Source of the DNA: Flavobacteriaceae bacterium Ga0077528
GTDB lineage: Bacteria; Bacteroidota; Bacteroidia; Flavobacteriales; Flavobacteriaceae
Direction: 5' to 3'
DNA: 64,000 bases
NCBI GenBank assembly: GCA_001464475.1
Contig: LNDX01000002.1
Coordinates: forward strand, 1-64,000
The translations under genes and the position numbers were made by a program. Below the pieces are notes generated by a model that was given only the letters and a program-made list of their open reading frames with translations, ran no database searches and had not been told where the DNA came from. Below, piece by piece: positions 16,949 to 27,162 of the stretch (position 1 is the stretch's first letter; every line of letters begins with the position of its first letter).

Positions 16949-18664
16949 ATGAAAATGAAAAAAATAATTATACTGCTAGCTTTGTTCATTACAAGTAATC
17001 AATTTGCACAAACTAAATTAACTTACGACAAAAATGGTGTTTTAAACAAAGTGGATTACGACAAGTTAATTGGAACAAAAAAATACCAACTCATCTCTGC
17101 TTTTGATACCGTTTCAATGAAACCGCTATTGGTGTATGCTATCTATGTAAAAAATAACAAATTTGGTATTTTAGACAATAATGCTAAAGAAATAACACCT
17201 GCCATTTATGATGGAATTGAAGGATTAAACATAAGTTACACGACCGTAATGTTTGGATTTCATGAAAACTATCCTGTGAAGATTGGTAAAAAGTATGGCT
17301 TGATTTCCAATACAGGAAAACAAATTTTGCCAGTTCAATATGATTACATTCATAACGAAGAGAAAAGAAGTGTAAAAAGAATTCACAAAAAAGACGTTGT
17401 GCTTGATTCTGTTGTTGTTGCAAATTTGGGAAATGAAGAATTAATTTTTTCTCCTAAAGGAAAACTCCTTAAGAAAAATGTTGACATAGAAAATAACGAT
17501 GATGTGCCTGTGATAGAAGAAAGCAGAGATAGAGATTATAGTTATTCAAGAAATAATACTGATGAAAAGCCATCAGTAAAAATCACAACACCTTATGGTA
17601 ATGTTTATCAAAAACTTGATAACAATTTAGCACTAGTTCAAAATAAAGTGGATAAATTTTATTTTCATGGTTTGGTTGATTTGTCAACAAACAAACTACT
17701 TATCCCTGTTGAATTCAATTATATTACAATTCCTGAAAAAGGAAAATTCATCGCAGTGAAAGATAAAAAATTCAATCTTTATAATGAAAAAGGTGAATTA
17801 TTACTACCTGAAACTTATGAAAATATAGATAAATTCAATAAAATTTATCGTTTGAAAAAAAATGGGAAATTGGCTATTTTCGATTTGGATTTAAAACCAT
17901 TAACCGATTTTATCTATGACGAATTTGGTTCAGCAAGTATCGATTTTATGGTGGCTAAAAAAGATAAAAAGTATGGTGTTATTCATCCTAATGGAACCGA
18001 AATAATACCATTTGAATATGAAAATATTGAACCATACTTTAATCGATATGAAACTGGTATTGCCTTTTATAAAGTAAAATTAAACGCTAAGGAAGGTTTT
18101 ATTTCAAAGGAAGGAAAACCATTAACCGAAATTATTTATGAATCTATTGTTCCAGAATGTACCATTGAAGAACATAGTCCTTATGGAGAAATGACAATGC
18201 CTATTGATCATGATTATCATAACAAAAATGCTTATTTCATTTATAAGAAAGACAATAAATATGGCTTATTAGATAATGATTTCAAGAATTTAATTCCAAA
18301 TGAATATGATTATTTACAAAAAAGTTATCATAACGATTTTGTTTTTGTATCGAAAAAGGATTCAAGTAAAAAAACTAATGATATAATGTCAATTTTAAAT
18401 ATAAGAAACAATAAAACCATAGTCCCATTTGATTACAATTATTTCAAATATTTTGGAGGCAATTATTTTATGATTTCACAAGGTAAAAAATTGGGCGTTA
18501 GCGACTTTGATGGAAAAATGATTATTCCCATGAATGATGTTTCTGATTACAACGAACGCTTTTATTACAACAAAATTTACAAAGGATTAGAAATAATTGA
18601 CAAACGAAAAGATAATTATTACATTGATTCACAAAAAAATATGATTTTAATTTCGGATAAATAA
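16949..18664 (+). CDS. WG-repeat protein 2
   Basis: A 571-residue exported protein; signal peptide 1-22 (LLALFITSNQFAQ), with ATGs at 16949 and 16955 equally possible as starts. At least seven WG-type repeats are visible, including FGILDNNAKEITPAIYDGI, YGLISNTGKQILPVQYDYI, YGVIHPNGTEIIPFEYENI and YGLLDNDFKNLIPNEYDYL, filling most of residues 65-500. A charged segment near 165-190 (rich in Asp, Arg, Tyr) looks like a loop or linker. It is the longest of the three WG paralogues. Function unknown; probably periplasmic or surface. Confidence 0.87.
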   Translation: MKMKKIIILLALFITSNQFAQTKLTYDKNGVLNKVDYDKLIGTKKYQLISAFDTVSMKPLLVYAIYVKNNKFGILDNNAKEITPAIYDGIEGLNISYTTVMFGFHENYPVKIGKKYGLISNTGKQILPVQYDYIHNEEKRSVKRIHKKDVVLDSVVVANLGNEELIFSPKGKLLKKNVDIENNDDVPVIEESRDRDYSYSRNNTDEKPSVKITTPYGNVYQKLDNNLALVQNKVDKFYFHGLVDLSTNKLLIPVEFNYITIPEKGKFIAVKDKKFNLYNEKGELLLPETYENIDKFNKIYRLKKNGKLAIFDLDLKPLTDFIYDEFGSASIDFMVAKKDKKYGVIHPNGTEIIPFEYENIEPYFNRYETGIAFYKVKLNAKEGFISKEGKPLTEIIYESIVPECTIEEHSPYGEMTMPIDHDYHNKNAYFIYKKDNKYGLLDNDFKNLIPNEYDYLQKSYHNDFVFVSKKDSSKKTNDIMSILNIRNNKTIVPFDYNYFKYFGGNYFMISQGKKLGVSDFDGKMIIPMNDVSDYNERFYYNKIYKGLEIIDKRKDNYYIDSQKNMILISDK

Positions 18665-18666
18665 AG

Positions 18667-20028
18667 ATGAAAATATCGACGCTAATTATACTCCTTTTTT
18701 CCTTAAATTTTGGATTTTCACAAACTTTCAATGTTCCGTTTAGAAAAGGAACTCTTTGGGGTTATGCCGATAATCTTGGTAAAATTATCATTGAACCTAA
18801 ATACGATTCGGTTAGCGCAGATTATGATAACTTTAGATGGTATGTTTTTAAAAATGGCAAAACCGGAATCATAAACATAGAAGGAATTGAGCGAATTCCA
18901 GTTGAATTTGACTCTATTCACAAACAACCTGTTCACAGTGAATATAATGAATTTGAAGTTTATAAAAATGGACAAATGGGTTATACAGACATCAATGGAA
19001 AATTCATTCTTCCGGTTGCTTACAAGTCTATTTATAAAGCAGATGACGAATCTTTTAATCGATTAGAACTCAAATTTTTTGTTCAAACAAATGCTGATGA
19101 AAAATATCAACTTATCACTCAAAACAAAACGGAAATTTTAAAAGATATTGAGGATTTTAAAAATATTTACAATGGATATTATATTATTCAAACCAATAAA
19201 AAAAATGGAATTTATAGTATGATTAGTAAGTCATGGAAAATCAATGCCGAATACGATTCTATAAAGCGTTTTGATTATAAAGATTTTTATCGTCCAAAAG
19301 AGGAATTTAAAAACATTAAATACTATGGACTAAAATCTGGCAAAATTTATTTATTTACAAACAGCTATGAAATAGTGACAACAAGTTTCAATAAGATTGA
19401 AGATTTTTTCTACAAACCAGAAAATAATAGTGAAGATATTTATTCAACAGTACCAGACGAAGTTGTGGATATTAGAAAAAATATTATAAAAGTTACAGGT
19501 GATAAATATGTTGAATATCAAGAATATAAAACTAAAGATTTTAATAGAACCCAAATCAAAATATCAATTTCTAAAGAAAAAGAGAAATACAAGATTAAAT
19601 GTAATAATTCATCTTTTGATAACACTAAAAAGTTCCTTTTTGATGAAATTTGTTTGCTTAAAAGTTCCTATGATGGAAAATATGATTCGAAATTTGCTTT
19701 AGTAAAAAGCAAAAATAAATGGCAATTTTTTAATATCATAAAAAACGAATTAATATCAAATATAACCTTTGATTCTTATGATATTCACAAAAGATTTAAC
19801 AACATTTTACTTTTAAAAAACAAAAATAAAATAGGATTATACCAATTAGAAGACGGCAGAGATGCTGAAATTTCTGCAATTATTGAACCTATATACGATA
19901 GTTTTGAAAATTTTAAATATATAACTTCCAACGATAGAGAATACCATTCTTTTAATTTATATTACTTCAAAAAAAACGGAAAACTTTGTCCTGTGGGAAT
20001 GAATGGCATTAAATTTTACCAAGATTAA
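18667..20028 (+). CDS. WG-repeat protein 3
   Basis: A 453-residue exported protein, signal peptide 1-18 (ending GFSQT). The N-terminal half has clear WG repeats (LWGYADNLGKIIIEPKYDSV, GIINIEGIERIPVEFDSI, MGYTDINGKFILPVAYKSI); the rest is more divergent, with repeats near 165-190 and 395-415. The start is 2 bases after the stop of the second WG gene, so translation is probably coupled. The three WG genes look like diverged paralogues from old duplications. No enzymatic motif is visible. Confidence 0.85.
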   Translation: MKISTLIILLFSLNFGFSQTFNVPFRKGTLWGYADNLGKIIIEPKYDSVSADYDNFRWYVFKNGKTGIINIEGIERIPVEFDSIHKQPVHSEYNEFEVYKNGQMGYTDINGKFILPVAYKSIYKADDESFNRLELKFFVQTNADEKYQLITQNKTEILKDIEDFKNIYNGYYIIQTNKKNGIYSMISKSWKINAEYDSIKRFDYKDFYRPKEEFKNIKYYGLKSGKIYLFTNSYEIVTTSFNKIEDFFYKPENNSEDIYSTVPDEVVDIRKNIIKVTGDKYVEYQEYKTKDFNRTQIKISISKEKEKYKIKCNNSSFDNTKKFLFDEICLLKSSYDGKYDSKFALVKSKNKWQFFNIIKNELISNITFDSYDIHKRFNNILLLKNKNKIGLYQLEDGRDAEISAIIEPIYDSFENFKYITSNDREYHSFNLYYFKKNGKLCPVGMNGIKFYQD

Positions 20029-20038
20029 TTATAACAAT

Positions 20039-20845
20039 ATGAAAAAAATAATCACACTCCTGATTTTGTTAGGCACAAAAAACCTTAGTGCACAGACTAA
20101 CAATGATAAACTGATTTTGGAAAAATGTAAAAAACCATTAATAGAAGTTTACAAAACACATGGCATTCTATTCGACAAAATCGAAAACTACTTGGTAGAA
20201 AATTCAAAAATTGAGCAACCAAAATTTAACAACGTAAGAGATTACAAAATTGATTCAATTAATAGAATACATAACTTGAATTTATGTGATTTTTATTTGC
20301 AATTGAGAAAAAACAACCAACAATTTTATCCTTTAATCAAATCAAAAGAAGAAGCTATCTTAATTTCTAATTTTGTTAAGGAACGATTTGTGAAAATTGA
20401 TTCGCTGTATCGATCTTTTGTAGAAGAAAAAAAGGTAGAAAAAGTTTCAGAAAATACAACCAACATCAAAGTAAGCGACACTTTAAAACCTATTTATGAG
20501 ATTGGACCAACGATTGATGCTTGTAAAGATTCTCCATTGGGAATTGAACAATGCAGTTATCAAATCATTTATAAAGCTATAATGAATAATTATGCAGTTC
20601 CTGAAATACGCATAATTGAAAAAAGTATATTAAAGATATTCATGAATTTTAGAATAAATAAGGAAGGAATTGTAGAAGCCATTAGAATTAACAAAACTTC
20701 AGGATATTTTGAATTTGATATGGAAGCTATAAACGTCATTAATAGAATCGGAAAAAATAAAAAATTCAATCCAGCTACAGTCAATAATAAAGCTGTTTCT
20801 GTTTATTATACAATACCAATTAACGTGATGAGTCAACAAGATTAG
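20039..20845 (+). CDS. Periplasmic protein with TonB C-terminal domain
   Basis: I use ATG 20039 (268 residues), which begins with the signal peptide KKIITLLILLGTKNLSAQT; the frame extends upstream inside the third WG gene but would bury the signal. The C-terminal third (about 195-265) is a TonB-type domain: ILKIFMNFRINKEGIVEAIRINKTSG and FDMEAINVINRIGKNKKFNPA. There is no N-terminal membrane anchor with a proline-rich spacer, so it is probably not a canonical energy transducer. It closes the seven-gene operon and echoes the MORN-TonB gene at 12655. Confidence 0.82.
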   Translation: MKKIITLLILLGTKNLSAQTNNDKLILEKCKKPLIEVYKTHGILFDKIENYLVENSKIEQPKFNNVRDYKIDSINRIHNLNLCDFYLQLRKNNQQFYPLIKSKEEAILISNFVKERFVKIDSLYRSFVEEKKVEKVSENTTNIKVSDTLKPIYEIGPTIDACKDSPLGIEQCSYQIIYKAIMNNYAVPEIRIIEKSILKIFMNFRINKEGIVEAIRINKTSGYFEFDMEAINVINRIGKNKKFNPATVNNKAVSVYYTIPINVMSQQD

Positions 20846-20847
20846 TA

Positions 20848-20878
20848 GTTGTGATTATACAAAAAAAAAGTAACTTTG
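20848..20878 (+). promoter_or_regulatory. Promoter of the DUF4199 gene
   Basis: GTTG at 20848-20851, a 19-base spacer and an exact TAACTTTG -7 box at 20871-20878; the ATG is 25 bases downstream. This separates the DUF4199 gene from the WG operon. Confidence 0.55.
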
Positions 20879-20903
20879 ATTAACTAACCAAAAAAACTAT
20901 ATT

Positions 20904-21422
20904 ATGAAAAACATTATTTTAAAAAACGGATTGATTGGAGGATTGATTGTAGCCGTATTTTCTGGAATAAGTGTCTACGTTCATTCTAAAAATCTTGAGG
21001 ATGCCACTTTAAGCTATATTTTAGGATTTACTGGAATGTTTATAGGTTTTGCCTTCACATTCGTAGGAATGAAGCAATATCGTGATACCGTAAACAGTGG
21101 AACAATAAAATTTGGAAAGGCCTTTACCATTGGTTTTTTAATTGCTTTAATTATTTCTAGTATTTATGTTTTAGTATGGCTTGTAGAATTAAATAATTTC
21201 TACCCTGACTATATGGAAAAGATTTCAGCATCAGAAATTAAAAAATTAGAATCAAGTGGTTTAAATGCAGCAGATTTACAAGCAAAAATTGATGAATTAA
21301 ATCAGATGAAAGAGTCTTATAAAAATCCTTTATTTGTAATTGGTATGACCTATTTTGAGATTCTACCTATTGGAATTATTTTTTCATTAATAAGTGCTTT
21401 AATCACCAAGAAAAGCAAATAA
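20904..21422 (+). CDS. DUF4199 family membrane protein
   Basis: A 172-residue inner-membrane protein of the DUF4199 family, common in Bacteroidota and of unknown function. Four hydrophobic helices are visible near residues 9-27, 36-54, 74-94 and 143-165. A charged segment with coiled-coil character (ASEIKKLESSGLNAADLQAKIDELNQMKE) sits before the last helix, a typical feature of this family. It has its own consensus promoter and a strong terminator shared with the convergent M1 peptidase gene. Confidence 0.87.
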   Translation: MKNIILKNGLIGGLIVAVFSGISVYVHSKNLEDATLSYILGFTGMFIGFAFTFVGMKQYRDTVNSGTIKFGKAFTIGFLIALIISSIYVLVWLVELNNFYPDYMEKISASEIKKLESSGLNAADLQAKIDELNQMKESYKNPLFVIGMTYFEILPIGIIFSLISALITKKSK

Positions 21423-21429
21423 AAGAAAC

Positions 21430-21460
21430 AAAAAAAGGTACGCAAAACGTACCTTTTTTT
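21430..21460. terminator. Bidirectional terminator
   Basis: AGGTACG and CGTACCT flanked by A- and T-runs, with a CAAAA loop, serve the DUF4199 gene and the convergent M1 peptidase gene. Confidence 0.85.
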
Positions 21461-21476
21461 ATATTTTAATATTTAA

Positions 21477-23729
21477 TTATTTTTTATCCTTAGTAAATTC
21501 AAAAGTTTGTCCGCTTATTGAAAGTGTAAAACCATCTTTGGTATTGTTGAATTGAACTGTTAAACCTGCTTGCTCTAAAGTAAACTTACCATTTCCTTTA
21601 TCGTCAAGAGGTGTTGAAGGTTGCCCAGGTGAGTTGATTACCAAACTATCATCTTCTTCAGTAAAGCTAATTTTTAAAGGAATTTTAGTACTTGAATATT
21701 CACCAACGTAAGCATCAAGACCTTTGCTCTTCTCTACTCCATTCTTAGCATCTGTCCAAACGTTGTTTTCTTCATTTACATCTGGAAATGATTTATCTGG
21801 ATCTAAAGTTATTGATTCTAATTCTTCGTTAGTATCCACATTAAAAGTCCATGTGTTATTGCGTTGCCAAATTTCTACAGGCAATGTTTTTCTAGACGTT
21901 TTACCAGATTTAGTTTTCATTTCTACTATAACAGGCATCGGCATTTTTTCAAGGTTTTGAATGGTTATTGTAGCGCCATTTTTAGCATCACCTTTAACAT
22001 ACTTAACTTTAGTAATGGCTTGGTCTAAAGGCCAATTGTTCATAATCCAACCTCTCCAAAACCATCCTAAATCTTCTCCAGTAACATTTTCAAAAGTTCT
22101 AAAGAAATCATCTGGTTGTGGATGTTTGTATGCCCAACGCTCTATATAAACTCTAAAAGCTTTGTCAAAACGCTCTGGTCCTACTACAGAATTTCTCAAC
22201 ATTTCTAATCCAGAACCTGGTTTGTAGTAAGCTAAGATTCCTAAGTTGGCTTCTTTCAAATTATCTGGTGCTGCAATTACAGGTTCCATTTCTGGATTAC
22301 TCAATACAAAAGCCGCTTGGTGCATATCAGTCACAGGTTGCTTATATTCACCGTTATTAAAATCTTGAGAACTTAAACCATTGATAAACGTGTTAAATCC
22401 TTCGTCCATCCATGCAAATAAACGCTCATTAGAACCCACAATCATTGGAAACCAAATATGCCCAAATTCATGATCAGTAACTCCCCATAAATCAGCACCT
22501 CTAGATTCCCAACTACAGAAAACAATTCCAGGATACTCCATTCCTCCTTCGTTTCCAGCTACATTGGTTGCTGCTGGATAAGGATATTCAAACCATCTTT
22601 TAGAATAATTTTCAATCGAAGCTTTTGTATATTCTGTTGAACGTTCCCATCCGTTATTTCCATTACTTTCTACTGGATAAGCAGAAATAGCTAATGATTT
22701 TTTCCCACTTGGAAGATTGATTTTAGCAGCATCAACTACAAATGCTGGTGATGAAGCCCAAGAAAAATCGCGCGAATTTTTAATTTTAAATTTCCATGTC
22801 AAAGTAGTTTTTCCAGCAGGTCGTGATAACGCATTAGTTACCTCATCTACAGTTCTAATCATAACTGTTTTATCGCTTGCTTTTGCTGCAGTCCAACGTT
22901 TCTGTTGCTCAGCAGTATAAACTTCATTTTGGTTTAACAATTCACCAGAACCTACCACGATGTGTGATGCTGGAGCAGTAATTGATACATCAAAATCACC
23001 ATATTCTAAATAAAACTCACCTGCACCTAAGTAAGGTCTTGTATTCCAACCACGAACATCATCATACACACACATTCTTGGATACCATTGCGCCATGGTA
23101 AAGATTTTTCCATTTTTAGTTTCTAAAACTCCCATTCTATCCGAACCGTATTCTGGCGATACAAATGCAAAGTCAATTTTTAGTTTTACAGAAGCGCCAT
23201 TAGCATTCAAACTCTGAGGCAAATCTACCTGCATTCTTGTGTCTGTAATAGTAAATTTTGCTTCTTTTTCAGATGATTTTCCAGCTACTGTTGTAACTAC
23301 TTTTATTGAATTAATTCTGAATCCACCATCAAAATCTTGTCCTTTCGCTCCATTTCTACTTCCTTTTAAAGGAATAATGGCATTTCCTCTAGAGTCTTTT
23401 TTGAATAAATTCTGATCTAAATTCAGCCATAAAAAGCTCAATTTATCTGGACTATTATTAGTGTAAGTCAAAACTTCTGAACCTTTAATTTCATTTGTTT
23501 TCTCATCTAAAGAAGCTGTAATTGAATAATCGGCTCTGTTTTGCCAATACTTCGGACCTGGTTGTCCACTTGCCGAACGCGTTTCAGTAGCATTTTTGGT
23601 ATAAAAATTGTTACCAAATGCTTCATTGTAGTTGTAGTTTGAACTAGCAGGCGTCTGCTGTGCTGTAGCAGTTGAGAAACTTAAAACTAAAGTTCCAAGA
23701 GCCAATGCTTTGATAAGAAAATGTTTCAT
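21477..23729 (-). CDS. M1 family zinc metallopeptidase
   Basis: A 750-residue exported aminopeptidase-like enzyme. Signal peptide 1-23 (ending ATAQQ). An N-terminal beta domain (about 60-340) precedes the catalytic domain, which contains the exopeptidase-type loop GGMEYPGIV (395-403) in place of GAMEN, and the zinc motif HEFGH (420-424) with the third ligand Glu443 in WMDEGFNTF. The essential residues are present, so it is probably active on peptides in the periplasm. A C-terminal beta region follows, but no T9SS sorting domain is seen. It is divergent from the 23822 acetyltransferase gene. Confidence 0.93.
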   Translation of the reverse strand: MKHFLIKALALGTLVLSFSTATAQQTPASSNYNYNEAFGNNFYTKNATETRSASGQPGPKYWQNRADYSITASLDEKTNEIKGSEVLTYTNNSPDKLSFLWLNLDQNLFKKDSRGNAIIPLKGSRNGAKGQDFDGGFRINSIKVVTTVAGKSSEKEAKFTITDTRMQVDLPQSLNANGASVKLKIDFAFVSPEYGSDRMGVLETKNGKIFTMAQWYPRMCVYDDVRGWNTRPYLGAGEFYLEYGDFDVSITAPASHIVVGSGELLNQNEVYTAEQQKRWTAAKASDKTVMIRTVDEVTNALSRPAGKTTLTWKFKIKNSRDFSWASSPAFVVDAAKINLPSGKKSLAISAYPVESNGNNGWERSTEYTKASIENYSKRWFEYPYPAATNVAGNEGGMEYPGIVFCSWESRGADLWGVTDHEFGHIWFPMIVGSNERLFAWMDEGFNTFINGLSSQDFNNGEYKQPVTDMHQAAFVLSNPEMEPVIAAPDNLKEANLGILAYYKPGSGLEMLRNSVVGPERFDKAFRVYIERWAYKHPQPDDFFRTFENVTGEDLGWFWRGWIMNNWPLDQAITKVKYVKGDAKNGATITIQNLEKMPMPVIVEMKTKSGKTSRKTLPVEIWQRNNTWTFNVDTNEELESITLDPDKSFPDVNEENNVWTDAKNGVEKSKGLDAYVGEYSSTKIPLKISFTEEDDSLVINSPGQPSTPLDDKGNGKFTLEQAGLTVQFNNTKDGFTLSISGQTFEFTKDKK

Positions 23730-23821
23730 AAACTAAGTATTTATTTATTAGAGCAAATAAATAAAAAAATGTTACACTAATTTTAGTTTTATGTTTAATT
23801 TCACAAAATAATAATTTGTTT

Positions 23822-24382
23822 ATGATTGAAATCAACTTTCATCCCTTTAAAAATCTTGAAACAGAGCGTTTGTTATTAAGACGAGTTTCAAAAGATGACC
23901 TAAATGAAATACTAGAACTTAGAGGTAATCCTGAAACGATGAAGTTTATTCCGCGACCCTTGGTTAAAACTGAAGAAGATGCATTAAATCATTTTAAGAT
24001 GATTGATGAAAAGATTGAAAAAAATGAAGGAATTAATTGGGCTATAACTGTAAAAGGAAATCCAAAACTTATTGGAATTATTGGTCACTATAGAATTCAA
24101 CCCGAAAATCATCGTTGTGAAATAGGTTATATGATTTTACCACAATATAACGGTCAAGGAATCGTTACAGAAGCTATAAAAGCTGTTTTAGAATATGGCT
24201 TCGAGGATATGAATATGCATTCTATTGAAGCTGTTATTGATCCTGACAATATTGCTTCAGAACGCGTTCTCCAAAAAAATGGATTTGTGAAAGAAGCTCA
24301 CATATTAGAAAATGAATATTATGATGGTAAATTTTGGGACACTGTTATCTATTCAATATTGAAAAGAAATTTTAAAAAATAA
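23822..24382 (+). CDS. RimJ/RimL-type GNAT acetyltransferase
   Basis: 186 residues from the ATG at 23822; an upstream in-frame TTG at 23816 would add only two residues. Hallmarks of the RimJ/RimL subfamily: LETERLLLRRVSKDDL near the start, the CEIGYMILPQYNGQGIVTEAIKAVLEYGF acetyl-CoA site (about 100-128), and IDPDNIASERVLQKNGFVKEA. It probably acetylates a protein N-terminus or a small amine; the substrate is unknown. It is 16 bases upstream of the ABC ATPase gene and likely shares its transcript. Confidence 0.88.
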   Translation: MIEINFHPFKNLETERLLLRRVSKDDLNEILELRGNPETMKFIPRPLVKTEEDALNHFKMIDEKIEKNEGINWAITVKGNPKLIGIIGHYRIQPENHRCEIGYMILPQYNGQGIVTEAIKAVLEYGFEDMNMHSIEAVIDPDNIASERVLQKNGFVKEAHILENEYYDGKFWDTVIYSILKRNFKK

Positions 24383-24398
24383 TCAACCAATACTTTAC

Positions 24399-25562
24399 AT
24401 GAACGAATTTGAAAAACAATACCAAGAGTTATTAAACTTTCTCAAGTTTGATGACTTCACAATTCTTACCAAAAGAATTATTGATTTAACCTTAGATACT
24501 GAGGATTTAAATCATTACAAAAAAACAAATGATTTTTTAATTTGGCTCGACCAAAATGAAAATAATGTTGAAGGCAAAAAAGAAAAGTATCAAGCTGTTC
24601 TTTCAAATTTACATGCTACGCTTTCAAATAAACCAATTGCAGAAAAGCAGGTTTTAGTTTCTACAAGTGGTTTAGAAAAAAGTTATGGTAGTTCGAGTTT
24701 TGGATTAGGTCCAATAGAAATGGAATTGCGTCAAGGAGAAATTCTTGGTTTGGTTGGTGAAAATGGAAATGGTAAGACAACACTTTTGCGTTGTTTGTGT
24801 GGTGAACTTTATGCAACTGGAGGTACAATCAACTATCATTTTAAATATGATGACCAGTTTGATTTGAGAACAAGATTAGTTTACATTCCGCAAAGGACTG
24901 ATACTTGGTATGGCTCTATGTTTGAGAACTTACAATTCACAGCTTCTAGTTATGGTTACAAACCTGAAGAAAATGAATTGATTATAGAATTAATCATCGC
25001 TCGATTAGGATTGCGAAAATTCAGAAATCACAGTTGGAAGAGTTTATCTTCTGGATACAAAATGCGTTTTGAATTGGCGCGAATGCTTTTAAGAAAACCA
25101 AAAATATTGTTGATAGATGAACCATTGGCAAATTTAGACATCTTAGCACAACAAACTGTACTTGAAGATTTTAAAGCCATTGCAAAATCGCCTTTCCGAC
25201 CTATTGGAATCGTATTGAGTTCACAGCAATTGTATGAGGTTGAAAAAACTTCTGATCAAGTGATTTTCTTAAAGCATGGAAAACAGAAAAATCTTCACGA
25301 AAAATCTGTTTCAGAAAATGAAATTCCAATTGAAAATTATTTGGTTATTGAGTTTGAAAGTGAATGGTCTCAAAGCCAATTGGGAGAAACTTTTGGAAAA
25401 TTAGACTTGGTTTCACTACAATTTAATGGTGGTACTTATATTGTTAGTTTCAAAGAAAGTGTTACTGTATACGACTTTATGAATCTGCTTGTTTCAGAAA
25501 AAATTCCGGTGCAGTATTTTAGAAATATTTCCAACTCAACACGTCGCTTTTTTGTATCCTAA
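24399..25562 (+). CDS. ABC transporter ATP-binding protein with N-terminal extension
   Basis: A 387-residue ATPase. Residues 1-80 are a charged helical extension without family resemblance; the ABC domain follows with Walker A GENGNGKT (120-127), signature LSSGY (216-220) and Walker B ILLIDEP (236-242). The signature has Ser-Ser in place of LSGGQ. Residues after 300 form a small C-terminal domain. It is 11 bases before a multi-helix membrane protein that is the likely partner. The cargo is unknown. Confidence 0.9.
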   Translation: MNEFEKQYQELLNFLKFDDFTILTKRIIDLTLDTEDLNHYKKTNDFLIWLDQNENNVEGKKEKYQAVLSNLHATLSNKPIAEKQVLVSTSGLEKSYGSSSFGLGPIEMELRQGEILGLVGENGNGKTTLLRCLCGELYATGGTINYHFKYDDQFDLRTRLVYIPQRTDTWYGSMFENLQFTASSYGYKPEENELIIELIIARLGLRKFRNHSWKSLSSGYKMRFELARMLLRKPKILLIDEPLANLDILAQQTVLEDFKAIAKSPFRPIGIVLSSQQLYEVEKTSDQVIFLKHGKQKNLHEKSVSENEIPIENYLVIEFESEWSQSQLGETFGKLDLVSLQFNGGTYIVSFKESVTVYDFMNLLVSEKIPVQYFRNISNSTRRFFVS

Positions 25563-25573
25563 ATCTAGAAATT

Positions 25574-27121
25574 ATGTTTAAAAATATTCAAAAATACCTC
25601 CTAATAAATCATCCCTTACTTTGGAATTTAAAGATTGTTCCTGTGAGTGCGTTTCTTATTTTATTCAATATCATTTTCATCCTTTTGGGTTATTTAAATG
25701 GTGCTATTGATTTTACAGAAACCGACAATGATTATTCTAGAAATGATAATGATGATATTATTATTTTCTTTAGTGTGATGATTTCTATATTAACAGCCAT
25801 AGTTTGGCTGGTTTATTATCTGAAAAACAATGCATTAAAATCATATTATCCTAAAAATAACTTTTCGTTGTTTAAAGAATGGTTGCTAATTCTTGTCGTT
25901 TGTTTTCTTAATAGTTCACTAATAATGGCCTACTTATATGGTAAAGATTTAAAAGTGAGAAGCTATTACACTGAAAGTGAAGCTAAAAAAAGATGTGAAA
26001 TTTTAAGTCAAGGTTCCTTTTTTGTATCGGGTTCATATAGTTATCACTACAACAACGATAATTATGAAGGTGATGCAATGATTGAAGCAGCAAATTATGA
26101 TGTTGATACAGCGACCGCAGTTGTTGATTCGGTAAAAATTAAAGACCATTTTTTCTATAGAGGAAGAAAATATTCAAATTTTTCATTGCTAGACAAAAAC
26201 ATTAATTCCTATAGTTTTTTTGGATATAATGAAGATTCTTTGCGAAAAATGAAGATCAAAGATTGGTTGTTTTACAATAAAAAAGATTCTGTAAAATCGT
26301 TATTTAAAAATTACTTGGCTATTGTTAAAGAACATAAATTAAAAGCGAATATTGATGAAGATAAATGGACCGAATTGGTTTATGATTATCCAAAATTTGA
26401 GAAATACAAAAACATTGGAGCTGAAGAATTTGAAGTATCTTATGATTATGAAAATGAAATAAGAAGAAATCAAATAGATACCTCAGAACAATACGTAAAG
26501 AAAGTTAAAGACACCTATTACTTATATAATAAATATTATGTGCCTGAAAATTCTTTAAAACATTCTTATGAGACAATTTCTAATAGTTGGACAAAACCGA
26601 GTGTGAGTATTGATACAATTTTATTGTTGTTATACATAGCTATAGGTTTTTCACTAGTATTATTTTCATTTAGAGTAACCTCTGGAAGAAATTTCTTAAT
26701 TGCTATTGTGGCTCTTGGAGTTGTAAATATTTTAATAGGAATCTTGACAGCGATTATATCTTCTGAATATTTCTATTTGAGCGCGTTATTGCTACTTACT
26801 ATTATCCTATTCGTGTATTTTATTTTAGTAATTAATAGAAGAAAAGGAAAAGGAATTTCTGGAATTACCTTAAATGCTACTCTATGGTTGCTGCCATCAT
26901 TCGGTCCTATAGTTTATGCAATAGTTTTAGAATTGGCTAAAAGTACTACAAACTACTATGAAATTATTGATATAGGTTTGCGAAATGAGAAGTTTCCATT
27001 CATTTCATTTTTAAAAGATTATGCCTATGAATTATTATGGTTTAATGTTTTATTCATTTTCATAATGATGTTATTCTTTTCAAGAAAAATAAAACAATGG
27101 CGCGGAATTGCCGAAAACTAA
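25574..27121 (+). CDS. Membrane partner of the ABC ATPase, function unknown
   Basis: A 515-residue membrane protein. About three helices lie in residues 20-115, then a large soluble region (about 120-345, very rich in Tyr, Asp, Lys), then about five helices (350-372, 378-400, 405-425, 438-460, 487-510). The gene order and the 11-base gap make it the probable permease for the preceding ATPase, but I recognise no permease family. The large loop would be a sensing or substrate domain. A strong terminator follows. Confidence 0.8.
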   Translation: MFKNIQKYLLINHPLLWNLKIVPVSAFLILFNIIFILLGYLNGAIDFTETDNDYSRNDNDDIIIFFSVMISILTAIVWLVYYLKNNALKSYYPKNNFSLFKEWLLILVVCFLNSSLIMAYLYGKDLKVRSYYTESEAKKRCEILSQGSFFVSGSYSYHYNNDNYEGDAMIEAANYDVDTATAVVDSVKIKDHFFYRGRKYSNFSLLDKNINSYSFFGYNEDSLRKMKIKDWLFYNKKDSVKSLFKNYLAIVKEHKLKANIDEDKWTELVYDYPKFEKYKNIGAEEFEVSYDYENEIRRNQIDTSEQYVKKVKDTYYLYNKYYVPENSLKHSYETISNSWTKPSVSIDTILLLLYIAIGFSLVLFSFRVTSGRNFLIAIVALGVVNILIGILTAIISSEYFYLSALLLLTIILFVYFILVINRRKGKGISGITLNATLWLLPSFGPIVYAIVLELAKSTTNYYEIIDIGLRNEKFPFISFLKDYAYELLWFNVLFIFIMMLFFSRKIKQWRGIAEN

Positions 27122-27129
27122 TAACAAAG

Positions 27130-27162
27130 AAACCCTTTAAATTAATTTTTAAAGGGTTTTTA
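27130..27162. terminator. Bidirectional terminator
   Basis: AAACCCTTTAAA and TTTAAAGGGTTT around a short loop with flanking A and T residues; the right arm overlaps the stop codon of the VF530 gene on the other strand. Confidence 0.8.

Noticed and set aside
23816..23821. TTG start of the RimJ-like acetyltransferase
   Set aside because: The ATG two codons downstream is adequate and more likely.
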